NCBI GenBank assembly: GCA_022777485.1
Contig: JALFGC010000052.1
Coordinates: forward strand, 1-40,329
Source: Bacteroidales bacterium
GTDB taxonomy: Bacteria; Bacteroidota; Bacteroidia; Bacteroidales; Paludibacteraceae
Reading direction: 5' to 3'
Length of the DNA stretch: 40,329 nucleotides
Below the pieces are notes generated by a model. That model did not search any database. It saw only the letters and a list, made by a program, of their open reading frames with translations, and was not told the origin of the DNA. Below, one piece after another: positions 19,938-28,505 of the stretch. Positions within the stretch are counted from its first letter, which is position 1, and every line of letters begins with the position of its first letter. Both the position numbers and the translations under genes were made by a program.

Positions 19938-19976
19938 CCCCCTCCCTTTGAGGGAGGGTCGGGGTGGGTCCTCTCC
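19938..19976. repeat. GC-rich palindromic repeat, copy 2 (5' side of lepA)
   Basis: CCCCCTCCCTTTGAGGGAGGGTCGGGGTGGGTCCTCTCC. Confidence 0.9.
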
Positions 19977-20127
19977 TTTATCCTTAAAAATCGCCGCAAA
20001 GTTACAAAAAAAAATCCATTTTTGCAAATCTTTTACGATTTTTCAACAAATTCCCCAAAATGTTTGCATTCTCTGTTTTCCATTTCCAAACCTCTTCGTT
20101 TTTCCACCGAAATCGTCCCCTGTCAAT

Positions 20128-20171
20128 CTTGGGTGATTCTTGGGTGATTCTTGGGTGATTCTTGGGTGATT
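20128..20171. repeat. Four perfect tandem copies of 11-bp unit CTTGGGTGATT
   Basis: Counted base by base; 44 bp. Confidence 0.98.
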
Positions 20172-20268
20172 ACCGAGAGGATACACTGACTTTGCATGCA
20201 GGTTACGCGGGCACTATGCCGCACCCCTGCGTACAGTATGCGAAAAATAGCAAAAAAAAGAAGATTAT

Positions 20269-20299
20269 TTGCTCATATTAAAAAAAAGCAGTATCTTTG
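20269..20299 (+). promoter_or_regulatory. Bacteroidetes-type promoter for korAB
   Basis: TTG-N20-TATCTTTG. Confidence 0.75.
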
Positions 20300-20320
20300 T
20301 CCGCGAATTATGAACTAAAA

Positions 20321-20423
20321 AACACGGAGTGAAGCGGAGTTCCCAACACGAAGTTATAAACAAAAATGCCAAACACGGAGCGAAGCGGAGTTCCCAACAC
20401 GAAGTTATAAACACGAAGTTATA
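20321..20423 (+). repeat. Tandem ~51-bp direct repeat in korA leader
   Basis: AACACGGAGYGAAGCGGAGTTCCCAACACGAAGTTATAAACA at 20321 and 20372, plus partial AACACGAAGTTATA. Confidence 0.93.
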
Positions 20424-20429
20424 TATATC

Positions 20430-22313
20430 ATGGAAAAAACAAATGTAGTAGTGCGCTTCTGCGGAGACTCGGGCGACGGCATGCAGTTGACTGGCAACAT
20501 GTTCTCCTCGCTGAGCGCTATCCTCGGCAACGAGATTTCTACGCTGCCGGACTTCCCCGCAGAGATTCGTGCCCCGCAGGGCACATTAGGTGGTGTGTCG
20601 GGCTTCCAAGTGAACCTCGGCAAGCAAGTCTTCACACCGGGAGACAAGGCCGACGTCATCGTGGCGATGAATGCTGCCGCGCTGAAAGTCTGCACCTTAG
20701 GCTCACAGTTCAACCAAACCGCTGCGCAGTACAACGACGAGCATGCAATGTACACGCGCCATGCCGTAGTCATCGTGGACATGGACGCTTTCGCAGCCAA
20801 AGACCTGGAGAAGGCGCTCTACAAGACCGACAACCCTTTCACCGAACTCGGCATACCCGAGACCGTGCAGATAGTGCCTGTTAGGCTGACGCAACTCACC
20901 AAAGACTCGCTCAAAGAGTCGGGATTGGACAACAAATCTATCCTCAAGTCGCGCAACATGTTCGCACTCGGACTCGTCTGCTGGCTCTTCGACCGCCCTG
21001 TGGATAAAGCCATCCATTTCCTCGAAGGCAAGTTCAAGAAGAAACCCGCCCTCATCGCCCCCAACACCAAGGTGCTCGTGGACGGCTACAACTACGGTCA
21101 GAACCTTGCCTTGAATGTGAATCAGATTCATGTGGTCAGTGCTTCGGAGACGGAGGTTGCAAGTCCTTCATCTTGTGTCCTTCATCCTTCATCCACATAC
21201 ACCTCCATCGCGGGCAACCGCGCAACGGCGTTCGGTTTGATTGCCGCTGCCCACAAGACAAGTAAGCGCCTCTTCCTCGGCTCCTACCCCATCACCCCCG
21301 CCACCGATATCATGCACGAGTTGGCAGCCCGCAAGGACATGGGCGTCATGGTGGTGCAGGCGGAGGACGAGATAGGCGGCGTATGTACCGCCATCGGCGC
21401 TGCCTTCGCAGGCGACTTAGCCTGCACCTCCACCTCCGGTCCCGGGCTCTCGCTCAAGTCGGAGGCTATCGGGCTCGCCGTCATGGCAGAGTTGCCGCTT
21501 GTGGTCATTGACGTGCAACGCGGTGGTCCCAGCACAGGACTCCCCACCAAGACCGAACAGACCGACCTCCTGCAAGCCGTCTTCGGACGCAACGGAGAGT
21601 GCCCCGCCGTAGTCATCGCGGCGTCGAATAGTGCCAACTGCTTCGACTACGCCTATGAGGCTTGCCGACTGGCGTTGGAGAACATGCTCCCCGTCATCCT
21701 GCTCACCGACACCTACCTCGCCAACGGCACCGCTCTCTGGCAACTGCCAACGCTCGAGTCGCTACCCGCTATCCATCCGCAGACTGTACCCGAGTCGCTC
21801 AAGGGGCATTACAACCCCGCCTTGCGCGATGAGAATGGTATCCGCTACTGGGCTTTCCCGGGCATGGAAGGCTACGAGCACCGCAATATAGGACTGGAGC
21901 GCGACAGCGAGAAAGGCACCATCTCCACCAACCCCGAGAACCACGAGGTGATGGTCAAGGCGCGCCAACATAAGTTAGACCATGTGGCGCAGCAGATTCC
22001 CGCCTTGCAGGTGCAGGGCAACGCCGCGAGCGACACCCTGCTCGTAGGCTGGGGAAGCACAGAGGGACACCTCCGCGCCGCTGCCTTAGAACTCGACTGC
22101 GCACTCGCACACTTCAACTATATCAACCCGCTGCCGCTCAACACCCGCGAGGTGCTGGCAAAGTACAAGCGAATAGTAGTGTGCGAACTGAACAATGGGC
22201 AGTTCGCCACCATCCTCCGCGCCAAGTTCCCCGACATCACATTGGAGCAATACAACGAAATCATGGGGCAACCCTTCGCCGTAGAAAGAATCGTAAAATC
22301 AATTAGGAATTAG
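20430..22313 (+). CDS. korA: 2-oxoacid:acceptor oxidoreductase subunit alpha (fused gamma/alpha)
   Basis: 'VVVRFCGDSGDGMQLTGNMFS', 'SYPITPATDIMHELA', 'VVIDVQRGGPSTGLPTKTEQTDL'. Confidence 0.95.
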   Translation: MEKTNVVVRFCGDSGDGMQLTGNMFSSLSAILGNEISTLPDFPAEIRAPQGTLGGVSGFQVNLGKQVFTPGDKADVIVAMNAAALKVCTLGSQFNQTAAQYNDEHAMYTRHAVVIVDMDAFAAKDLEKALYKTDNPFTELGIPETVQIVPVRLTQLTKDSLKESGLDNKSILKSRNMFALGLVCWLFDRPVDKAIHFLEGKFKKKPALIAPNTKVLVDGYNYGQNLALNVNQIHVVSASETEVASPSSCVLHPSSTYTSIAGNRATAFGLIAAAHKTSKRLFLGSYPITPATDIMHELAARKDMGVMVVQAEDEIGGVCTAIGAAFAGDLACTSTSGPGLSLKSEAIGLAVMAELPLVVIDVQRGGPSTGLPTKTEQTDLLQAVFGRNGECPAVVIAASNSANCFDYAYEACRLALENMLPVILLTDTYLANGTALWQLPTLESLPAIHPQTVPESLKGHYNPALRDENGIRYWAFPGMEGYEHRNIGLERDSEKGTISTNPENHEVMVKARQHKLDHVAQQIPALQVQGNAASDTLLVGWGSTEGHLRAAALELDCALAHFNYINPLPLNTREVLAKYKRIVVCELNNGQFATILRAKFPDITLEQYNEIMGQPFAVERIVKSIRN

Positions 22314-22315
22314 TT

Positions 22316-23350
22316 ATGGAAGCAAGTCAATTCAAATCCGACCAATATGTTCGTTTCTGCCCGGGCTGCGGCGACCACGCTATCTGCATGGCGTTGCAGA
22401 AAGCCATGGCGCAGATAGGAGTACCCACCCACGAGACCGTGGTCATCTCGGGTATCGGCTGCTCCAGCCGCATGCCGCACTACCTCAACACCTACGGCTT
22501 CAACACCATCCACGGGCGCGGGGCTGCCATCGCCACAGGCGTGAAGACCGCGCACCCCGAACTGACCGTTTGGCAGATGACGGGCGACGGCGACTGCCTC
22601 GCCATCGGCGGCAACCATTTCATCCACTCCCTCCGACGCAATGTGGACCTGAACATCTGCCTCTTCAACAACCGTATCTACGGTCTCACCAAGGGGCAGT
22701 ACTCGCCCACCTCGCCACGGGGCTTCGTCTCGAAGTCCAGCCCCTTCGGCACCGTGGAGCGTCCCTTCGTGCCTGCCGAGTTGGTGATGGGTGCACGGGG
22801 CACCTTCTTCGCCCGCACGCTGGATGTGGACATGCCCACCACCGTGGACTGCATGGTGCAAGCGCAGCAACACAAGGGCGCGAGCGTGATAGAGTGCCTC
22901 GTCAACTGCGTGATTTTCAACAACGGCACACACGACTGGATAGCCAATCGCGACACGCGCGCCGAGCGCACCATCATCCTCCGCCACGGCGAGAAAATGC
23001 TCTTCGGCAAGGACCTCGACAAGGGGCTTGCACTCGTTACGGATGAAGGCGCTTTGCTGCCGCACCTCGCCGTAGTGCCTGCCGACGACCCGCGGGTACT
23101 CACCCACAATGCCACCCTTGCTGACCCCACGCTCCATCGCATGCTCGCCCTCATGGGGCAAGACCAATACATGGAGGTCGGTGGCGCAGAGACAGAATCG
23201 GAGTTGCCCATCGCCCTCGGCGTGATACGCAATGTGGCAGAAGAGACCTACGACCACGCGGTGAATCAGCAGATTGCGGATGTGCAAGCCAAATCGAAGA
23301 TACACACCTTCGACGAACTCCTCGGCACACTGGAGCAATGGGAAGCGTAA
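22316..23350 (+). CDS. korB: 2-oxoacid:acceptor oxidoreductase subunit beta
   Basis: 'RFCPGCGDHAICMALQKAM', 'GIGCSSRMPHYLNTYGFNTIHGRGAAIATGVK', 'TGDGDCLAIGGNHFIH'. Confidence 0.95.
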   Translation: MEASQFKSDQYVRFCPGCGDHAICMALQKAMAQIGVPTHETVVISGIGCSSRMPHYLNTYGFNTIHGRGAAIATGVKTAHPELTVWQMTGDGDCLAIGGNHFIHSLRRNVDLNICLFNNRIYGLTKGQYSPTSPRGFVSKSSPFGTVERPFVPAELVMGARGTFFARTLDVDMPTTVDCMVQAQQHKGASVIECLVNCVIFNNGTHDWIANRDTRAERTIILRHGEKMLFGKDLDKGLALVTDEGALLPHLAVVPADDPRVLTHNATLADPTLHRMLALMGQDQYMEVGGAETESELPIALGVIRNVAEETYDHAVNQQIADVQAKSKIHTFDELLGTLEQWEA

Positions 23351-24009
23351 AGCAGAAATTCTATGTCGTTTGGCAGGGAAAGCAAACGGGTGTCTTCACC
23401 TCGTGGGCGGAATGTGAAGCCCAAGTGAAAGGGGTGGAGGGCGCTAAATACAAATCCTTCCCCACGCGCGCCGAAGCAGAGGCGGCTCTCGCAGGAGAGC
23501 CGCCCGTTTGGCGCAAGAGAGGCAATGGCGGAGGGGCAATTATATTGCAAAAGAATGATGATGGCGGGGATTTGCTGAGCCGATTGGCGGGGTGCAAAGT
23601 GAAACCTGTATTGCCGGCGTTGGCGGTGGACGCAGCCTGCTCGGGCAACCCCGGGATGATGGAGTTCAGAGGCGTGATAGCCGACACAGGCACGGAGGTC
23701 TTCCACCGCGGACCATTTACGGAGGGAACGAACAACATCGGGGAGTTCCTCGCTATCGTTTTGGGGCTTGCCTACCTCAAGCAGCACAACCTGCCGTGGG
23801 TGCTCTATTCCGACAGCCGCACCGCCTTAGCATGGTTGAAGAAGAAGCACGCGCAGACGAAACTCGTGTGCACCCCCGCCAATCAGCCGCTCTTTGAGAT
23901 GTTGCGCAAGGCGGAGCAGTGGCTCCACGACAACACCTACACCACCACCGTCCTCAAATGGGACACCGACCACTGGGGGGAGATTCCCGCCGACTTCGGC
24001 AGGAAATAA
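23338..24009 (+). CDS. Ribonuclease H with N-terminal viroplasmin/HBD-type domain
   Basis: N-terminal 'KFYVVWQGKQTGVFTSWAECEAQVKGVEGAKYKSFPTRAEAEAAL'; RNase H 'AVDAACSGNPG...EVFHRGPFTEGTNNIGEFLAIV', 'LYSDSRTALAW'. Confidence 0.92.
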   Translation: MGSVKQKFYVVWQGKQTGVFTSWAECEAQVKGVEGAKYKSFPTRAEAEAALAGEPPVWRKRGNGGGAIILQKNDDGGDLLSRLAGCKVKPVLPALAVDAACSGNPGMMEFRGVIADTGTEVFHRGPFTEGTNNIGEFLAIVLGLAYLKQHNLPWVLYSDSRTALAWLKKKHAQTKLVCTPANQPLFEMLRKAEQWLHDNTYTTTVLKWDTDHWGEIPADFGRK

Positions 24010-24030
24010 GTGCAACAAAAAGTGCCCGCC

Positions 24031-24107
24031 GACCTGCGGACGACCTGCGGACGACCCGCGGACGACCCGCGGTAATGTTACGATAGACCCGCGATAGACC
24101 CACGGCG
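24031..24107. repeat. Array of seven 11-bp units (GACCYGCGGAC family) with one divergent in-phase unit ATGTTACGATA
   Basis: GACCTGCGGAC x2, GACCCGCGGAC, GACCCGCGGTA, ATGTTACGATA, GACCCGCGATA, GACCCACGGCG. Confidence 0.95.
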
Positions 24108-24152
24108 AACATTTGCGCTTATTCAGCCCCCTCTTACAAGCAAATCGGGAAT

Positions 24153-24185
24153 AAAAAAATAGGGAACCACCTTGCAGGTAGTCCC
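24153..24185 (-). terminator. Intrinsic terminator of rpsT
   Basis: Minus strand GGGACTACCT-GCA-AGGTGGTTCCC followed by TATTTTTTT. Confidence 0.85.
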
Positions 24186-24213
24186 CTCTCGGAAATATCT
24201 CGGTTATGAAAAC

Positions 24214-24468
24214 TTACGCGAGTTTGTTCACATAGACAGCCAATTTCGATTTCAAGTTAGCAGCCTTGTTCTTGTGGATAATGTTGCGTTTAGCCAACTT
24301 ATCCAACATCGAACTTACCTTGGGCAGAGCTGCCTGTGCAGCGGCCTTGTCAGTAGTAGCACGCAGGTCGCGAACGGCGTTGCGAGCGGTTTTTGCGTAG
24401 TAGTGGTTGCGAGCCTTGCGAGTAATCGTTTGGCGAATTCTCTTTAATGAAGATTTGTGGTTTGCCAT
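24214..24468 (-). CDS. rpsT: 30S ribosomal protein S20
   Basis: '[35 protein letters not shown]...[23 protein letters not shown]'. Confidence 0.97.
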   Translation of the reverse strand: MANHKSSLKRIRQTITRKARNHYYAKTARNAVRDLRATTDKAAAQAALPKVSSMLDKLAKRNIIHKNKAANLKSKLAVYVNKLA

Positions 24469-24541
24469 CTTTAATAAGGCGTTAAGTAGTTAGACAAATG
24501 ATTTACCTTTGAGGAAGGTTTTCTTTGCGCTTATTCGTTTG

Positions 24542-24613
24542 TAGTCCATAGCAGAGTCGAACTGCTCTTTAGAGAATGAAAATCTCTCGTCCTAACCGAT
24601 AGACGAATGGACC
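24542..24613 (-). tRNA. tRNA-Glu(TTC)
   Basis: Acceptor GGTCCAT/ATGGACT (first pair G-U), anticodon loop TTTTCAT, T-arm GCAGTTCGACTCTGC. Confidence 0.92.
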
Positions 24614-24872
24614 AAATTAATTATGAAATTTGAATTATGAGAGCGTTGGCACTCTAAACGCTCAACGCTCAACTCTCAACAAGCCTTTTGGTCGAAAGCG
24701 GGTGCAAAGGTACTGCTTTTTTTTCAAACACGCAAATTTTTTGGTAAAAAAAGTTATTTTTCACGCTTTTTTTTGCATAATTCGGGAAAAAGCAGTACCT
24801 TTGCACAAGATTAAGGATAAAGGAAGCAGGATAAAAGACTCATAACCTCCGACTGACCTTTTAGGGTATACA

Positions 24873-25643
24873 ATGAAAAAAATCCTATATATATTTATTG
24901 TGTGTTGTGCGGCGGTGGCCGTACAGGCGCAAGAGGTGCGTCGTCAGCCCGACTTGCAGACGGCGGACAACACCTTCTTCGACCCCACGCGGAAAGAGAC
25001 CAAGAAACAGGAGTACCACTTCGGCGTGGAGTATCGTCTGGAGGTGGGCTACACGCAGCCTCAACAGCGCACGGACAACTATACCTACCCCGATATGTAC
25101 TTGCACGGGGCTCGTATCGGTGCTACCTTTACCTTCCTGCTTCCGCTCCATTTCAGCATGCAGACGGGACTGCTCTACTCACTCTCTTTGGGGAACAACG
25201 ACCAGCATTGGCGTTCGCAGACTGCTGCCACGGTGCAAGAGGAGTATATCCACCACCGCGTGCTGCAGCATAACCTCACCATCCCCGTGCGGTGTTTCTA
25301 CACCATCCCGCTGTGGAAGGAACTGAACATGTTCTTCTACGCCGGTCCGCAACTGCATATCGGAATGGGGGAGGTGGATTACCTGCAACTCCACCTGAGC
25401 GAGGGCACGCTGCAATGGCTTCAAAATCAGGGGATTCCTACCGAGAAATACGACCGTCTGCGCACGGATGAACTGTTCCGCACCAACATTCAGATGGGCT
25501 TGGGCGGCGGCTTTGAATGGGATAAGTATCGCCTGCAAGCAGGCTACGACTTCGGGCTGAACAACCGCGTGAAGAGCAAGACTATCGCCGAGCAGCAGAT
25601 GTGGGAATGGGGCTGGTATGTGGCGTTCTCGTATAGATTTTAG
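24873..25643 (+). CDS. Outer-membrane beta-barrel (porin-family-like) protein
   Basis: Signal peptide ending VQAQ; barrel strands; terminal aromatic 'WYVAFSYRF'. Confidence 0.7.
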   Translation: MKKILYIFIVCCAAVAVQAQEVRRQPDLQTADNTFFDPTRKETKKQEYHFGVEYRLEVGYTQPQQRTDNYTYPDMYLHGARIGATFTFLLPLHFSMQTGLLYSLSLGNNDQHWRSQTAATVQEEYIHHRVLQHNLTIPVRCFYTIPLWKELNMFFYAGPQLHIGMGEVDYLQLHLSEGTLQWLQNQGIPTEKYDRLRTDELFRTNIQMGLGGGFEWDKYRLQAGYDFGLNNRVKSKTIAEQQMWEWGWYVAFSYRF

Positions 25644-25653
25644 TGGTCAGTGA

Positions 25654-25681
25654 TTAGTGGTTAGTGGTTAGTGGTTAGTGG
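25654..25681. repeat. Four tandem copies of heptamer TTAGTGG
   Basis: Counted base by base, with degenerate copies upstream. Confidence 0.95.
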
Positions 25682-25742
25682 TCAGAGAAAGCAAAATAAT
25701 CTGAGTACTCAGAGTGCTCTGAATAAAATCAATAAAATACTA

Positions 25743-25820
25743 ACTTTTCGGGGGTGCTAAATTCCGATTTGGCTGAGAAAACACCCTTTGAACCTGCACA
25801 GGTAATTCTGTAGAGGGAGT
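25743..25820 (+). promoter_or_regulatory. TPP riboswitch (THI element)
   Basis: GGGGTGC...GGCTGAGAAAACACCCTTTGAACCTG...AGGTAATTCTGTAGAGGGAGT matches the THI-box core; ends at the ATG of the downstream TonB-dependent receptor. Confidence 0.92.
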
Positions 25821-28178
25821 ATGAAAAAACAATCATTTCTTTCTGTGTGCTGCCTATCGGCAGCCGTTGCGGTCAGCGGTATACGTGCGTATGCCGCAGA
25901 TGACACGCTGACTGTTGTGATGAACCAAATGCAAGATGTGCAAGTGGTCGCACAACGCGTACAACAAACCACTATCAACCACGATGTGGTCGGCAATGAC
26001 CGTCTGAACCGTGAGAACACGGGTCAGAACTTGCCGTACCTGCTGAGCACTATCCCTGCGTTGCAGGTAACGAGCGACGACGGTTTAGGTGTGGGCTACA
26101 CCTATTTCCGCGTGCGCGGTACGGACCACACCCGTATCAATATGACAGTGAACGATGTGCCTCTCAACGACCAAGAGAGCCAGACCGTTTTCTGGGTGAA
26201 CATGACGGATATGGCGGCTTCGATGTCGAGCATTGATGTGCAACGCGGCGTGGGCACCTCGACCAACGGTAGTGCTTCGTTCGGTGCGTCGCTGAACATG
26301 TACACAGGGAACACCGACACGGCGAACCACTTCACGCTGGCATTCAACGGGGGTATGTACAACACCTTCCGTGAGATGGTGAGCGGGCACGTGGTGCTGC
26401 CGGGCAACTGGCGCGTGAATGCGCGTTTCAGTAAGGTGAACTCCGATGGTTTCCTCTATCGCACGAACTCCGACCTGTATTCGTACTACGGCGACCTCGG
26501 CTGGTACGGGAACAAGACGCAGGTGGTGGCGCGTTTCTTCGGCGGCAAGGAGAAGACAGGCATGGGATGGGACGGCGTGGACTACAACACAGCCTACGGC
26601 ATTGACGGTGCTGACCGACGCTACAACCCCGCGGGGGAATACGAGGATGCAGAGGGCAACACCAAGTACTATGATAATCAGACGGATAACTACGCGCAGC
26701 AGCATGCGCAGTTGCAGGTTACGCACCGCTTCACGCCCAACTGGAGCCTGAACGCGACGCTGCACTACACCCACGGCGGGGGCTACTACGAGCAGTATAA
26801 ACGCAAGAGCTTCGAATACTGGGGGCTGGAGCGCTACACCGATGTGAACGGGGAGAAAGTGAAGAAAGCCTACGGCATGTATCGCAAGAGCCTCGACAAC
26901 CACTTCGCGGGGGCGATAGTGAGTGCAAAATATGTGAACGAGCATGTGGATGTGCAGTTCGGTGCAGCGGGGAACGACTATATCGGCGCGCACTTCGGCA
27001 CGCTAAACTACATCCAAGACAGCGTCTATGGCGGGAGCCTGCCCATTAACTACGAGTACTATCGCAACAACGCCAACAAGGTGGACGCGAACACCTACGG
27101 CAAAGTCAATTGGCGTGTGCTCAACCGCGGGCAGGAGCGTCTCAGCCTCTATGCCGACCTGCAATACCGCTATGTGCGTTACCACCGCGACGGTATCAAC
27201 GACGAGGACATGACCGACCTGCCGCTGACCGTCAACTACCATTTCTTCAACCCCAAGGCGGGTCTCACCTATCAGAATCGCGGGCACCTGCTCTACGGTT
27301 CCTTCGCCATAGCTAACCGCGAGCCGAGTCGCAACAACTACAAGGAGAACGTGCTCTGGGACGCAGAGACGCAGACCTATACGGGCCTGCCGAAAGCCGA
27401 GACGCTGTACGACTACGAGTTGGGCTACCAATACAGCCACCCGCGTTTCGCCGTTGGCGCGAACCTCTACTTCATGGACTATGACAACCAGTTGGTGCTA
27501 ACGGGTCGCGTGAACGATGTGGGTAAGCAATCGACTGTCAACGTGAAAGATAGTTACCGCATGGGTGTTGAACTGACGGCGGGCGTGAAGATAACCGACT
27601 GGTTCCGTTGGGACGGGAACTTCGTGCTCAGTCGCAACAAGATACTCGGCTACGACGAGACTGTAACGCGCTACGATGCCAACTGGGTGGAGAACGAATA
27701 CGGACAGACCGTGCATTTCGATGAGACCGACATCGCCTATTCGCCGATGATTACTGCGATGTCGCTCTTTACATTTGACATCGCGGGCTTCGTGGCGACC
27801 GTACAGACGAATGTGGTGTCGAAGCAGTATCTGGACAACACCCACGGCAACGGTATCGTAATGGAGAACATCGCATGGTACGGCGAGACGGAGCCGATTC
27901 ACCCCGAGCAAATTGGGCAGCCGGCAAAAATCGCCACCGCCTTCATCAAGGCATACACCACCACCAATGTTAACCTGCAATACACACTACCTTTGCAGAA
28001 GTACAAACGCTGCCCCGAGATTAAGTTGCTGTGCCAAATCAACAACATCTTCGACCACAAATACGCAAGCAACGGCGGCAGCGACTGTTCGTACTACCAA
28101 GACGGCACTGCCTGCTGGCCGTGGTACTACGCGCAGGCGGGTATCAATGTGCATGCCGGCTTCGTGGTGAACTGGTAA
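25821..28178 (+). CDS. TonB-dependent receptor, probable thiamin(-compound) outer-membrane transporter
   Basis: Plug domain 'LPYLLSTIPALQVTSDDGLGVGYTYFRVRGTDHTRINMTVNDVPLNDQESQTVFWVNMTDMAASMSSIDVQRGVGTSTNG'; TPP riboswitch upstream. Confidence 0.92.
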   Translation: MKKQSFLSVCCLSAAVAVSGIRAYAADDTLTVVMNQMQDVQVVAQRVQQTTINHDVVGNDRLNRENTGQNLPYLLSTIPALQVTSDDGLGVGYTYFRVRGTDHTRINMTVNDVPLNDQESQTVFWVNMTDMAASMSSIDVQRGVGTSTNGSASFGASLNMYTGNTDTANHFTLAFNGGMYNTFREMVSGHVVLPGNWRVNARFSKVNSDGFLYRTNSDLYSYYGDLGWYGNKTQVVARFFGGKEKTGMGWDGVDYNTAYGIDGADRRYNPAGEYEDAEGNTKYYDNQTDNYAQQHAQLQVTHRFTPNWSLNATLHYTHGGGYYEQYKRKSFEYWGLERYTDVNGEKVKKAYGMYRKSLDNHFAGAIVSAKYVNEHVDVQFGAAGNDYIGAHFGTLNYIQDSVYGGSLPINYEYYRNNANKVDANTYGKVNWRVLNRGQERLSLYADLQYRYVRYHRDGINDEDMTDLPLTVNYHFFNPKAGLTYQNRGHLLYGSFAIANREPSRNNYKENVLWDAETQTYTGLPKAETLYDYELGYQYSHPRFAVGANLYFMDYDNQLVLTGRVNDVGKQSTVNVKDSYRMGVELTAGVKITDWFRWDGNFVLSRNKILGYDETVTRYDANWVENEYGQTVHFDETDIAYSPMITAMSLFTFDIAGFVATVQTNVVSKQYLDNTHGNGIVMENIAWYGETEPIHPEQIGQPAKIATAFIKAYTTTNVNLQYTLPLQKYKRCPEIKLLCQINNIFDHKYASNGGSDCSYYQDGTACWPWYYAQAGINVHAGFVVNW

Positions 28179-28256
28179 GTTTCCCTCATTCGCCAAACGA
28201 CACACTGCCTGCCCCCTTGGGTTGGGCAGTGTTTGTGTTTTGAGACCTATCTTGGA

Positions 28257-28311
28257 GACCTGCGGACGACCCACGGGAGACCCGCGGTAATGTTACGATA
28301 GACCCGCGAAG
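28257..28311. repeat. Second 11-bp array of the GACCCGCGGTA/ATGTTACGATA family
   Basis: GACCTGCGGAC, GACCCACGGGA, GACCCGCGGTA, ATGTTACGATA, GACCCGCGAAG; shares 31 bp with the array at 24064-24094. Confidence 0.95.
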
Positions 28312-28406
28312 AAAAGCCCAATGTGCTCCGCAAAGTATTTCGCGACGGGCAAGTGCTCATCATCCGTAGGGATAAAGTCTATACTATCTTGGGTGAAGAA
28401 CGATAA
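28308..28406 (+). pseudogene. Orphan 3' remnant encoding a T9SS-type/secreted-protein C-terminal tail
   Basis: Frame reads EEKPNVLRKVFRDGQVLIIRRDKVYTILGEER-stop with no start or upstream domain; typical Bacteroidetes tail 'K-DGQ-.I.R....Y...G'. Confidence 0.6.
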
Positions 28407-28444
28407 GGTAGGTTGAGCAAAGAAACAAAAAAACATTTCTATTC

Positions 28445-28486
28445 ATAAAAAAAGAGCGAGGCTGTCAGTAATTTGACAGCCTCGCT
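28445..28486 (-). terminator. Intrinsic terminator downstream of the adenosyltransferase gene
   Basis: GCGAGGCTGTCA / TGACAGCCTCGC stem with T-run on the minus strand. Confidence 0.88.
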
Positions 28487-28505
28487 TGGTGGTGGAGGGT
28501 ATGGC

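Noticed and set aside
22310-23338. 342-aa minus-strand ORF
   Set aside because: Antisense mirror of korB; no independent evidence
24031-24107. CRISPR array
   Set aside because: Units are contiguous 11-mers without spacers; no cas genes in the window
25640-25690. Mobile-element terminal repeat
   Set aside because: Simple TTAGTGG heptamer tandem repeat; no transposase or inverted partner
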